From positions 62,001-126,000 of the forward strand of contig OZ246012.1 of assembly GCA_965230615.1 (NCBI GenBank): 64,000 nt of DNA, given 5' to 3'. The DNA comes from G965230615 sp965230615 (GTDB lineage: Bacteria; Pseudomonadota; Gammaproteobacteria; HTCC5015). The translations under genes were made by a program, and so were the position numbers. Positions within the stretch are counted from its first letter, which is position 1; each line of letters begins with the position of its first letter. This document shows, one piece after another, positions 9,462 to 17,486 of this stretch. The notes beneath the pieces were generated by a model, which was given only the letters and a program-made list of their open reading frames with translations, was not told where the DNA came from and made no database searches.

Positions 9462-11864
9462 ATGAAGGTAGCTTATGGCTTGGCCTTTGCGGCTGGAGTA
9501 TGGCTGTTACAACAGATGTCTATGTTGCCAACGGCACATTTTGCCTGGCTGTTGCTCAGCCTGCCCTTATTATGGCTTTATCTGCCGCGCAGCCGCTGGC
9601 TGTGTGTCTTGCTGGCCGGGCTATTATGGGCCTTACTGCAGGCGCATAGCCGCCAAGCGGCGGTGTTGCCTGCTGAATTAGAAGGGCAAGATATGTTAGT
9701 GGAGGGCGTGGTGGCCAGCATTCCGGAGCAGCAGGCCAACGGCCAACGTTTTTTATTTCGTATTGAACATTGGCAAGCGGATGCTGCAATGGCTCAATCA
9801 TCACGGCCGTTACCACGGCCGTTCCAGGTGCGGCTGGCCTGGTATCAGACCTGGCAGCACAACTCGGCAGAGGATACCCCCCAATCCCGTTTGCAGGCCG
9901 GTGAGCGTTGGCGCTTGCGGGTCCGTTTAAAACGCCCTTATGGGTTTATGAATCCTGGCGGCTTTGATTATGAGACTTGGCTGTTTAGTCGTAATATTCG
10001 TGCGACCGGTTATGTACGTAGCAGTGCTCGTGCTGAACATCAGTTACTGGCGGCCAATACTGATGCTTGGTATGGCAGCCCGATAAGTCAGGTACATCAG
10101 GTACGACAAGCTATCCTGCTAAAGCTGCAGACAGTATTAGCAGACTTTGCCTATCGCGATGTTATTCTGGCGCTGGCGTTGGGTTATCGGGCGGAGCTGG
10201 CGGCAGAGGACTGGCGAATTTTAAGGCATACCGGCACCAATCATCTGATGGCGATTTCAGGTTTGCATATTGGTTTGATTAGCGGCTGTGTTTACTCGCT
10301 GTGTCTGCTATTAGCCCGTTACTGTCTATTGCCTTATTGGCCTGCCAGCAGGCCAGCACAGCAGTTGGCGATATTCGGGGCCTTACTGGCGGCGTTTGCT
10401 TATGCTTTTTTGGCAGGCTTTGCCTTGCCGACCCAAAGGGCCTTGCTGATGTTAACGGTGGTTGGCTTGGCTGCCTGTTGGCGGCGTCAGATCCGGCCAG
10501 GGCAGAGCCTCAGTGTCGCCTTATTACTGGTACTGCTGTTCGACCCTTTTGCGGTTTTGCAGGCAAGCTTTTGGCTATCGTTTGTGGCGGTCGCCTGTTT
10601 GAGCTATTTATTACTGTACCGCCTCGCGGTGCCAAGCGATAGTCTGAGCCGCTGGCGGCGGCTCAGGCTGCGTCTGCAGCAATGGGGGCGTATCCAGCTT
10701 TTATTAGTGCTGGGCCTATTACCCGTCAGCTTGTACTGGTTTGGAGAGGCCGCCTTGCTGGGGGCTATCGCAAATTTTATCGCCATTCCACTGATTGGGT
10801 TTGTGGTTGTCCCCTTAATCTTTTTAGGCTTGCTGAGTTTGCCGTTGAGTACAGCCTTCAGCACAGCGGTGTTCTGGTTGGCCAATGAGTTTATTGCTTA
10901 TTTATGGTGGCTATTGACGCAACTGGCACAACTGCCCTGGACGCAATGGCAACAGCATAGCTCACCATTCTGGGCTTTGCTGTTGGCCACCTTCGGCGTG
11001 TTGTTACTGTTAGCGCCACGCGGGCTGCCGGCACGGTATCTGGGTGGGGTTTGCTTATTACCTTTATTATTGTCAGTACCTGCAGGGCCAGCCGAGGGTG
11101 AGCTATGGTTAACCTTTGCCGATGTTGGACAGGGCACAGCGGTGATAGTGCGCACAGCACAACATACCCTGGTCTACGATACCGGGCCACGGTTTAGCGC
11201 TGAGTTTGATACCGGCAGCGCGGTGGTTGTGCCTTATTTAAAGCACTATAGGGTGCGTCAGTTGGACTTATTGCTTATTTCGCATGGTGATAATGATCAT
11301 ATCGGCGGCGCTCAAAGTGTGCTGCAGGCAATGCCGGTCGAGCAGGTGCTCAGTAGTGTGCCAGAGGCATTTGCAGCGCAGCCAGCCAGACGCTGTGAGG
11401 CCGGTCAGCGCTGGTCGTGGGATGGCATCCAGTTTGCGATTATTCATCCCTCGCTAACAGGTACATTTACCGGCAATGATGCATCCTGTGTGCTATTGAT
11501 TACCGCAGCTGGTCGCCATATTCTCCTGCCCGGTGATATCGAACGGCCAGCCGAACTGGCGTTGCTGGCCGGGCAAGCGTTGCCTGCGGTAGACCTGATG
11601 TTGATGCCACACCATGGTAGCCGAACATCCTCCAGCCAAGCCTTGCTGGATGTGCTGATGCCACAGCATGCTGTTGCCAGCAGCGGCTACCGTAATCGTT
11701 TTGGTTTTCCTAAAGCCGATATTGTGGCGCGTTATCAAGCACGTGGCGCGCAGACCTGGGTCACTGCGCAGACAGGGGCTTTGCTGTTTAAAGTCAGCGC
11801 TGAGGGCATTGCGGTGGCTGAACCTTATCGTGCCGCAACGGCCCGTTATTGGCATGCCCGCTGA
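9462..11864 (+). CDS. comEC: DNA uptake channel protein ComEC/Rec2
   Basis: ComEC is the inner-membrane channel that carries single-stranded DNA into the cytoplasm during natural transformation. The 800-residue protein has the three expected parts: an N-terminal DUF4131/OB-like region with the GGFDYETWLF motif (about residues 165-180), the multi-pass competence domain with GTNHLMAISGLHIGLISG (about 265-285), and a C-terminal metallo-beta-lactamase-like domain (about 545-790) with DVGQGTAVIV, YDTGPRF, SHGDNDHIGG, LPGDIE and PHHGSRTSSS. All metal-ligand motifs are intact. No other competence genes are in the window. A weak AAAAAGGG lies 12 bases before the ATG. Confidence 0.96.
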   Translation: MKVAYGLAFAAGVWLLQQMSMLPTAHFAWLLLSLPLLWLYLPRSRWLCVLLAGLLWALLQAHSRQAAVLPAELEGQDMLVEGVVASIPEQQANGQRFLFRIEHWQADAAMAQSSRPLPRPFQVRLAWYQTWQHNSAEDTPQSRLQAGERWRLRVRLKRPYGFMNPGGFDYETWLFSRNIRATGYVRSSARAEHQLLAANTDAWYGSPISQVHQVRQAILLKLQTVLADFAYRDVILALALGYRAELAAEDWRILRHTGTNHLMAISGLHIGLISGCVYSLCLLLARYCLLPYWPASRPAQQLAIFGALLAAFAYAFLAGFALPTQRALLMLTVVGLAACWRRQIRPGQSLSVALLLVLLFDPFAVLQASFWLSFVAVACLSYLLLYRLAVPSDSLSRWRRLRLRLQQWGRIQLLLVLGLLPVSLYWFGEAALLGAIANFIAIPLIGFVVVPLIFLGLLSLPLSTAFSTAVFWLANEFIAYLWWLLTQLAQLPWTQWQQHSSPFWALLLATFGVLLLLAPRGLPARYLGGVCLLPLLLSVPAGPAEGELWLTFADVGQGTAVIVRTAQHTLVYDTGPRFSAEFDTGSAVVVPYLKHYRVRQLDLLLISHGDNDHIGGAQSVLQAMPVEQVLSSVPEAFAAQPARRCEAGQRWSWDGIQFAIIHPSLTGTFTGNDASCVLLITAAGRHILLPGDIERPAELALLAGQALPAVDLMLMPHHGSRTSSSQALLDVLMPQHAVASSGYRNRFGFPKADIVARYQARGAQTWVTAQTGALLFKVSAEGIAVAEPYRAATARYWHAR

Positions 11865-11965
11865 ATGAGGCGAGTAGGGTTGCCGTATTGCAATGCAGCA
11901 ATTATCAGCAAAATCCAGTATCATGCCATCCTGCAACCCATAAACGAGCATAAAGGATCGAATCT

Positions 11966-12580
11966 GTGGATGATATTCTCATAGCCGGGGGGTGGTTAAT
12001 GATCCCCATCTTGCTTTGTTCTGTTATTTCGCTGGCCATTATTGCAGAGCGCTTTTGGTCTTTGTCCAGTCGGCGGGTGACACCACCGAATTTAGTGAAT
12101 CAGATTTGGGAATGGGTCAAAAATAATGAGCTCGATGATACGCGTATTCAAGCGGTCAATGAGAGTTCACCACTAGGGCGCATTCTGGCGGCTGGCTTGG
12201 TGAACCGTACACACTCACGTGAAATTATTAAAGAGAGCATTGAAGATACTGGTCGTCATGTTGCCCACGAACTGGAGCGTTTTATTGGTGCCTTGGGTAC
12301 CATTGCGTCGATCGCACCCTTGCTGGGTTTATTAGGTACTGTCGTCGGCATGATTTTAGTGTTTTCAGTGATCACCGATGCCGGTGTTGGTAATCCACGC
12401 GAGCTGGCAGATGGTATTTCACAAGCATTGATCACCACGGCTGCAGGTTTAACCGTTGCGATTCCAAGTTTTATTTTTCATCGTTACTTTCTTGCCAAGG
12501 TGCAAGGCCTGGTTGTGAGTATGGAAGAAGAAGCACGCAAGTTGGTGGAAGTGCTGGCTGGCAAACGTGAGGCGGGTTAA
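11966..12580 (+). CDS. exbB: ExbB/TolQ-family proton channel subunit
   Basis: This is a MotA/TolQ/ExbB proton channel protein of the inner membrane, which with ExbD/TolR couples proton flow to work at the outer membrane. The 204-residue sequence has an N-terminal membrane segment (AGGWLMIPILLCSVISLAIIA), then the conserved GALGTIASIAPLLGLLGTVVGM segment and the AGLTVAIPSFIFH segment. Translation starts at GTG 11966 with AAAGGA 8 bases upstream. exbD follows after 7 bp. Position between comEC and the lipid A genes is conserved in Pseudomonas-like genomes (tolQ/exbB paralogue), where its client is uncertain; it need not be the main TonB energiser. Confidence 0.9.
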   Translation: MDDILIAGGWLMIPILLCSVISLAIIAERFWSLSSRRVTPPNLVNQIWEWVKNNELDDTRIQAVNESSPLGRILAAGLVNRTHSREIIKESIEDTGRHVAHELERFIGALGTIASIAPLLGLLGTVVGMILVFSVITDAGVGNPRELADGISQALITTAAGLTVAIPSFIFHRYFLAKVQGLVVSMEEEARKLVEVLAGKREAG

Positions 12581-12587
12581 GTAGCTT

Positions 12588-13004
12588 ATGGACTTTGGTC
12601 AACGTAAAACGCAAGAGCAGGCCATCAACATTACCCCATTGATTGATGTGGTGTTTATTTTATTAATTTTCTTTATGGTCACAACCACCTTTCAGCGTGA
12701 AGCCGACTTATCGATTAACTTACCAGAAGCCTCGAAAGAACCCGAGACACAGCCACAGCAGCCTTTAGAAATCGTGATCAATGAAAATGGTCGTTATTAT
12801 GTTGGTGGCCAGGAGCTGATTAATAACCGTGTTGAAACATTAAAGAGTGCTTTGAAGCAGGCTGCCAGTGGTAATAAAGATAAACCCTTGGTTATTCGGG
12901 CTGATTCACGCACGCCTCACCAGTTTGTGGTGACAGCCATGGATGTGGCAGCTCAACTGGGACTTGTACGACTCTCCATTGCGACCACGCAGCCAGCTAA
13001 CTAA
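12588..13004 (+). CDS. exbD: ExbD/TolR-family proton channel subunit
   Basis: The 138-residue protein has a short cytoplasmic tail, one membrane helix and a periplasmic domain. The helix contains the proton-path aspartate in INITPLIDVVFILLIFFMV, the family hallmark. The periplasmic part (residues about 45-138) ends with PLVIRADSRTPHQFVVTAMD, typical of ExbD/TolR. It lies 7 bp after exbB and 12 bp before the msbA-lpxK fusion, so all belong to one transcription unit with the lipid A genes. Confidence 0.92.
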   Translation: MDFGQRKTQEQAINITPLIDVVFILLIFFMVTTTFQREADLSINLPEASKEPETQPQQPLEIVINENGRYYVGGQELINNRVETLKSALKQAASGNKDKPLVIRADSRTPHQFVVTAMDVAAQLGLVRLSIATTQPAN

Positions 13005-13016
13005 CGATTTGATCGA

Positions 13017-15863
13017 ATGACACAGCCAACAACTCCACTCTCTGGCGCTGCTACCTATCGGCGCTTGCTGACTTACCTCAAAGGTTATATGCATATTATC
13101 CCTTTAGCGATTGTGGGTATGATTATTTACAATATTGCTGAAGTTAAAATGGCCAGCTACATCGGGGTGATTATTGATGAGGGGTTTATTGCTGAGAAAG
13201 CCGGTTTAGTGAATGAAATTGTTATTACTCTGGGGTTGATTGTTGTTGGCCGTAGTGTTGGCGGCTTAATGGCAACGTATTTTATGGCGTGGGTTAGTCG
13301 CGGCATTATTAAACAGTTGCGCCAGGAAATGTTTGAAAAGCTGTTGCACTTACCCAGTAGTTACTATGATGATGTTGCCTCCGGTGAGCTGGTTGCCAGC
13401 TTTTCATTTAATGTTGAACAAATCGCCAACTCGACAACAGGTGTAATCACCAGCTTGGTAAAAGACTCGATGTTAATTATCATGTTAATTGTGATGATGT
13501 TTAACAAAAATGCGCAACTCTCTTTAGTGTTATTTATTATTCTGCCGTTAGCAGGTTTAATTGTTTATTCGGTCAGTTTTAAGTTTCGCAAGATCAGCCG
13601 ACGTATTCAGCAATCGATTGGTAATGTTACCCATGTTGTCAGTGAAGCCGTCGATGGCCATCAGGCCATTAAAGTGTTTGCTGGTGCAGAAAAAGAGATT
13701 AAAAACTTTGCCGATGCCAATAATCGAAACTTTAAGCAAAATGTTAAGCAAACATTGGTCAGCGGTTTAAGCCAGTTAATCATTCAGGCTTTAGCGGGTG
13801 TAGCGCTCATTAGTGTTATTTATTTTTCCTTGTCAGGCTTTATTGACGGGGTAACCGCGGGTGTCTTTTCTGCCTTAGTGATTGCCATGGTGCGTATGTC
13901 GCCGCCACTTAAAAGTCTGACTAACATTAATGTGCAAATTCAACGTGGCATTGCGGCGGCGCAATCTATCTTTGCCTTGCTCGATCATGAGCCGGAAAAA
14001 GATGCTGGTACCATGCCGCTTAAATCAGCCAAGGGTGAGATTGAGTTTAGCAATGTCTCCTTTGCCTATAACGAGGAGAAAGGTGAGGTCTTGCATGGCA
14101 TCAGCTTTACTGCAACAGCAGGTCAGACAATTGCGCTAGTCGGCGAGTCTGGCAGCGGTAAGTCAACGATCGCTAAGTTGCTACCACGGTTTTATGATCA
14201 TTACCGTGGCTTGATTGCCGTCGATGGGCATGATATTCGTAATTATAAACTGGCCGACTTGCGTGAACAGGTTTCCATTGTCAGCCAGAATGTCACTATG
14301 TTTAATGATACCATTGCCAATAATATCGCCTATGGTTGTTTAGGGCAGGTGACTCGGCAGCAAGTGGTGGCGGCAGCTGAGGCAGCCCATGCAATGGAGT
14401 TTATCAATAAATTACCTGATGGATTGGATACAATCGTGGGTGAAAATGCAGTGCGCCTGTCGGGTGGTCAGCGACAACGTTTGGCGATTGCACGCGCCTT
14501 ATTAAAAGATGCGCCTATTTTGATTATGGATGAGGCAACCTCTGCGCTGGATTCGCGTTTGGAAACCGACATTCAAGTCGCTATTGATAAGCTGATGCAG
14601 AATCGCACAACACTGGTGATTGCGCATCGTCTTTCGACCATTGAAAATGCTGATCAAATTTTAGTGTTGGATAATGGTCGTGTGCAGGAATCTGGGACAC
14701 ATGCTGAGTTGTTGCAGCAAGATGAGCGTTATGCTTCTATGCACAAACTGCAATTTAAGCATAATGTTGCCTCGCAAGTTGAGCCAACGCAAAACAGGCA
14801 AGATATTAGCGTTGTGCCACAAGCAGAGCATAACTTTTTAGCTGATGTGCCCAGTGCGCCCATTTGGGATCAGATGTGGTATGGCTACCATCCTTTAGCG
14901 CAATTGTTTGCCCCGATAGGTTATTTCTTTAATTTGTTGGTTAAATGCAGACGCTGGCTCTATAAAAAGCGCGTATTGAAAAGTCAACGTTTTGCTGTAC
15001 CGGTGATTGTTGTGGGCAATATTACCGTGGGTGGCACCGGTAAAACGCCGTTGGTAATTTGGTTAGCTAATCATTTGCGAGAACTGGGTTATCGACCAGG
15101 CATTATTAGCCGTGGTTATAAAGCTAAGAGCAAAGAATTTCCGCTGGTCGTAAAAGCTGATTCTGATTCTCTGTTGGTTGGTGATGAGGCCGCTATGGTC
15201 GTGCAGCGTACCCAATGCCCTATGGTTATCGGCCCAAACAGACGGCAAGATGTTGAGCAGCTGTTGGCCGCATACGATTGCAATATCGTAATAGCCGATG
15301 ATGGCTTACAGCATTATGCATTACAACGTGATATAGAGATTGTAGTGGCTGATGGTGCACGTGGTTTTGGTAATGGTATGTTATTGCCTGCCGGACCTAT
15401 GCGCGAGCCAAAGTCACGTTTGAAAAGTGTCGACTATATTATTACCAATGGTGCAAAGCTGCCGGATGCTTTCAGTATGTTTTTGCGTGGGCAAACCGTC
15501 AAGAATTTGCATGATGATAAGCAGCAACACGATTTATCTGTTTTTGCCGGTAAGCGAGTGCATGCAGTTGCCGCTATAGGTAATCCGGAGCGCTTTTTTA
15601 ATACCTTAAGGCAAGCAGGTATCTATGTAATAGAACATCGCTTTATCGATCATCATAATTTTACGGCGGCTGATTTGGTTTATGAAGATCAGTTGCCTGT
15701 TATTATGACAGAGAAAGATGCGGTCAAATGTCGTCGTTTTGCGCCGCAGTTTGATGCTGAGCGCTTATGGTATTTGCCGATAGCTGCAGATCTTGAACAG
15801 GAATTTATTGAAACATTTGATCGTCATATAGAGAAAATTGTGCATGAACAAAAAGTTACTTGA
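13017..15863 (+). CDS. msbA-lpxK: MsbA-LpxK fusion: lipid A flippase plus tetraacyldisaccharide 4'-kinase
   Basis: One uninterrupted 948-codon reading frame encodes two complete lipid A proteins. Residues 1-580 are MsbA: six membrane segments, Walker A GESGSGKST, Q-loop SQNVTMFND, signature RLSGGQRQRLAIARA, Walker B ILIMDEATSALDS and the usual C-terminus MHKLQF. Residues about 581-610 are a polar linker with no homology I recognise. Residues about 611-948 are LpxK, starting with the normal N-terminal IWDQMWYGYHPL, then the P-loop VGNITVGGTGKTP, DDGLQHYAL and LPAGPMREP. MsbA flips core-lipid A across the inner membrane; LpxK adds the 4' phosphate on the cytoplasmic face, so the topology is compatible. 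A GTG at 14847 and an ATG at 14874 could start a separate LpxK, but neither has a visible ribosome-binding site. In most gammaproteobacteria these are two adjacent genes. Confidence 0.9.
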   Translation: MTQPTTPLSGAATYRRLLTYLKGYMHIIPLAIVGMIIYNIAEVKMASYIGVIIDEGFIAEKAGLVNEIVITLGLIVVGRSVGGLMATYFMAWVSRGIIKQLRQEMFEKLLHLPSSYYDDVASGELVASFSFNVEQIANSTTGVITSLVKDSMLIIMLIVMMFNKNAQLSLVLFIILPLAGLIVYSVSFKFRKISRRIQQSIGNVTHVVSEAVDGHQAIKVFAGAEKEIKNFADANNRNFKQNVKQTLVSGLSQLIIQALAGVALISVIYFSLSGFIDGVTAGVFSALVIAMVRMSPPLKSLTNINVQIQRGIAAAQSIFALLDHEPEKDAGTMPLKSAKGEIEFSNVSFAYNEEKGEVLHGISFTATAGQTIALVGESGSGKSTIAKLLPRFYDHYRGLIAVDGHDIRNYKLADLREQVSIVSQNVTMFNDTIANNIAYGCLGQVTRQQVVAAAEAAHAMEFINKLPDGLDTIVGENAVRLSGGQRQRLAIARALLKDAPILIMDEATSALDSRLETDIQVAIDKLMQNRTTLVIAHRLSTIENADQILVLDNGRVQESGTHAELLQQDERYASMHKLQFKHNVASQVEPTQNRQDISVVPQAEHNFLADVPSAPIWDQMWYGYHPLAQLFAPIGYFFNLLVKCRRWLYKKRVLKSQRFAVPVIVVGNITVGGTGKTPLVIWLANHLRELGYRPGIISRGYKAKSKEFPLVVKADSDSLLVGDEAAMVVQRTQCPMVIGPNRRQDVEQLLAAYDCNIVIADDGLQHYALQRDIEIVVADGARGFGNGMLLPAGPMREPKSRLKSVDYIITNGAKLPDAFSMFLRGQTVKNLHDDKQQHDLSVFAGKRVHAVAAIGNPERFFNTLRQAGIYVIEHRFIDHHNFTAADLVYEDQLPVIMTEKDAVKCRRFAPQFDAERLWYLPIAADLEQEFIETFDRHIEKIVHEQKVT

Positions 15864-16044
15864 AATGTTACTTTGTCCTAAAAGCCAACAGCCCTTAGCG
15901 TATAAGGCCAAACAGCAAGAGCTTGTCAGTTTGGCGGCTGCCTGTGCTTACCCTGTTCGTGAAGGTATCCCCGTTTTATTGATAGAAGAAGCCAGAGCAC
16001 TGTCGGCCGAAGAGTTAGCTGAGCTACAAGCTGAGGCCAATTAA
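15844..16044 (+). CDS. Trm112/YcaR-family small protein
   Basis: The 66-residue protein begins MNKKLLEMLLCPKSQQPLAY and contains AYPVREGIPVLLIEEAR, the standard Trm112-like (YcaR) pattern. The family's usual first CxxC zinc pair is reduced here to CPKS, and a lone Cys sits in AAACAYP, so zinc binding is doubtful; this loss is frequent in the bacterial branch. It overlaps the end of the msbA-lpxK ORF by 20 bp and the kdsB start by 1 bp, the conserved lpxK-ycaR-kdsB order. Function in bacteria is unknown. The ATG at 15844 is preferred over an upstream TTG. Confidence 0.9.
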   Translation: MNKKLLEMLLCPKSQQPLAYKAKQQELVSLAAACAYPVREGIPVLLIEEARALSAEELAELQAEAN

Positions 16045-16778
16045 TGCAAACAGGGTTTAAAGTTGTTATACCCGCGCGTTATGCATCAACGCGCTTTCCT
16101 GTCAAAGTATTGGCTGATATTAAAGGTAAGCCAATGTTGCAGCATGTGTATGAGCGGGCGCAGCAAAGTGGTGCAGCTGAGGTGGTTATTGCTACTGATC
16201 ATACGAAAGTTGCCGAAGCTGCAGCTGGTTTTGCCGCGAATGTTTGCATGACCTCTAGCGCGCACCTTACCGGCAGTGATCGTTTAGCTGAAGTGATTGA
16301 GCAGAAACAATGGCCTGATAATGAAGTCATTGTGAATGTGCAGGGTGATGAGCCATTTATTCCACCGGAAAATATCCAGCAAGTGGCGGAGAACGTAGGT
16401 CGTCATCAAGCGGATATGGCAACATTAATGACGCCCTGTATTAACGAGACGCAGTTGCGAAGCCCGGATAATGTGCGGGTCATTACCGACAAGCAAGGCT
16501 TTGCTTTATACTTTAGTCGTGCTGTTATTCCCTATCAGCGAGATGATGAGGGTACAACCGAATACTTTAGACATATTGGTTTGTATGCTTATCGCGCAGG
16601 CTTTTTAAAGCTTTTTACAACGCTAGAGCCTGCACCATTAGAGTTATCTGAAAAGTTAGAGCAGTTAAGAGCGCTATGGCATGGCTATCGTATTCATGTT
16701 GCTATTGCGCAGCAGGACCCCCCACCAGGTGTTGATACACCTGAAGATCTACAGCACTTACTCGGGATAATTACTTAA
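16044..16778 (+). CDS. kdsB: 3-deoxy-manno-octulosonate cytidylyltransferase KdsB
   Basis: KdsB activates Kdo as CMP-Kdo for addition to lipid A. The 244-residue cytoplasmic enzyme shows VVIPARYASTRFPVKVLADIKGKPM at the nucleotide-binding start (motif A/S-R-x-x-S-x-R-x-P-x-K), VIATDHTKV, SGSD-type HLTGSDRLAEV, NVQGDEPFIPP and RHIGLYAYRAGFL. The start overlaps the Trm112 gene by one base (TAATG), so translation is coupled. Together with the msbA-lpxK fusion it forms an LPS inner-core/lipid A unit. The ptpA/murB genes that often follow kdsB in pseudomonads are absent here. Confidence 0.97.
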   Translation: MQTGFKVVIPARYASTRFPVKVLADIKGKPMLQHVYERAQQSGAAEVVIATDHTKVAEAAAGFAANVCMTSSAHLTGSDRLAEVIEQKQWPDNEVIVNVQGDEPFIPPENIQQVAENVGRHQADMATLMTPCINETQLRSPDNVRVITDKQGFALYFSRAVIPYQRDDEGTTEYFRHIGLYAYRAGFLKLFTTLEPAPLELSEKLEQLRALWHGYRIHVAIAQQDPPPGVDTPEDLQHLLGIIT

Positions 16779-17486
16779 ACTCGAGTGCTCTGTTTAGTCT
16801 TCTTTTATTGGTTATCGCAGCCTTTGTTTCGATAACGCGTGTCTATGCGTATACGCAACTGCGCTATACAGTAGTTGTAAGCTTTTTGCAGCGCTCGAAT
16901 AGTATTGATTGCTGCATATTCATATTTCTTTGTTATCAAAAATATCATTGCATTCAGCTTTAAGCTGCAAAATATAAAGTTTTTTTAATGTTTGATATGG
17001 TTTCTTTAATGCGTGGTCATGAGTTACTGCTATCAAAAAAACGATGCTCTTTTTTCATATGTCCATAATTTAATGGGGCAGTGCAACTTTAATTAAGACT
17101 TTTTGTGTGATGCCTGATGAAAACGTTTGCTTAAGTTTTGATCGTAAATGCGTTTTTAAAAGCGGTTATTTACCGCTAGTAATAATTTGGCAAAATGGCC
17201 GATACGTTACAATCATTGGCGCTAGTGAGTACGGAAAAACGCTAAGGTATGTAGAGTAATATTATTGTTTATAGGCAAGCAGGGCAGCGATGGTCTCCAA
17301 AGGAATGTTGTCAAGATCTTTTCTTGTTTGCTTGCGTTACTCCTCTGTTTATTTCTATCTCTTAGTCATTGTTGCCGCTCGAGTAAATAAAGCCGGATGG
17401 CGCTGTGTTATGTGCTCTAGTGAATGCACAATAAATCATATGTTTTTTTCAATGAATCGATCATGAAATCTAATGAAGGGGGTTTT
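16779..17486. other. Long AT-rich non-coding stretch upstream of the secreted protease
   Basis: About 700 bp hold no credible gene. I see a 13-base near-palindrome (CAGCTTTAAGCTG, 16955-16967), a 6-bp hairpin (AGCGGT/ACCGCT, 17161-17177) and a weak promoter-like pair TTGGCA (17187) and TACAAT (17208) with a short 15-base spacer, which could serve the protease. A 26-codon frame from 16988 has no ribosome-binding site. No tRNA-like fold is visible. Confidence 0.5.

Noticed and set aside
14847..14876. Separate lpxK start at GTG 14847 or ATG 14874.
   Set aside because: No ribosome-binding site precedes either codon and the frame is open from msbA, so a fusion is the direct reading; internal initiation remains possible.
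16988..17068. 26-codon open frame in the AT-rich gap before the protease.
   Set aside because: No ribosome-binding site, no recognisable motif and codon content like the surrounding non-coding DNA.
17360..17410. AAAGCCGG-like segment reminiscent of a c-di-GMP riboswitch before the protease.
   Set aside because: The second conserved half and the tetraloop/receptor are not present.
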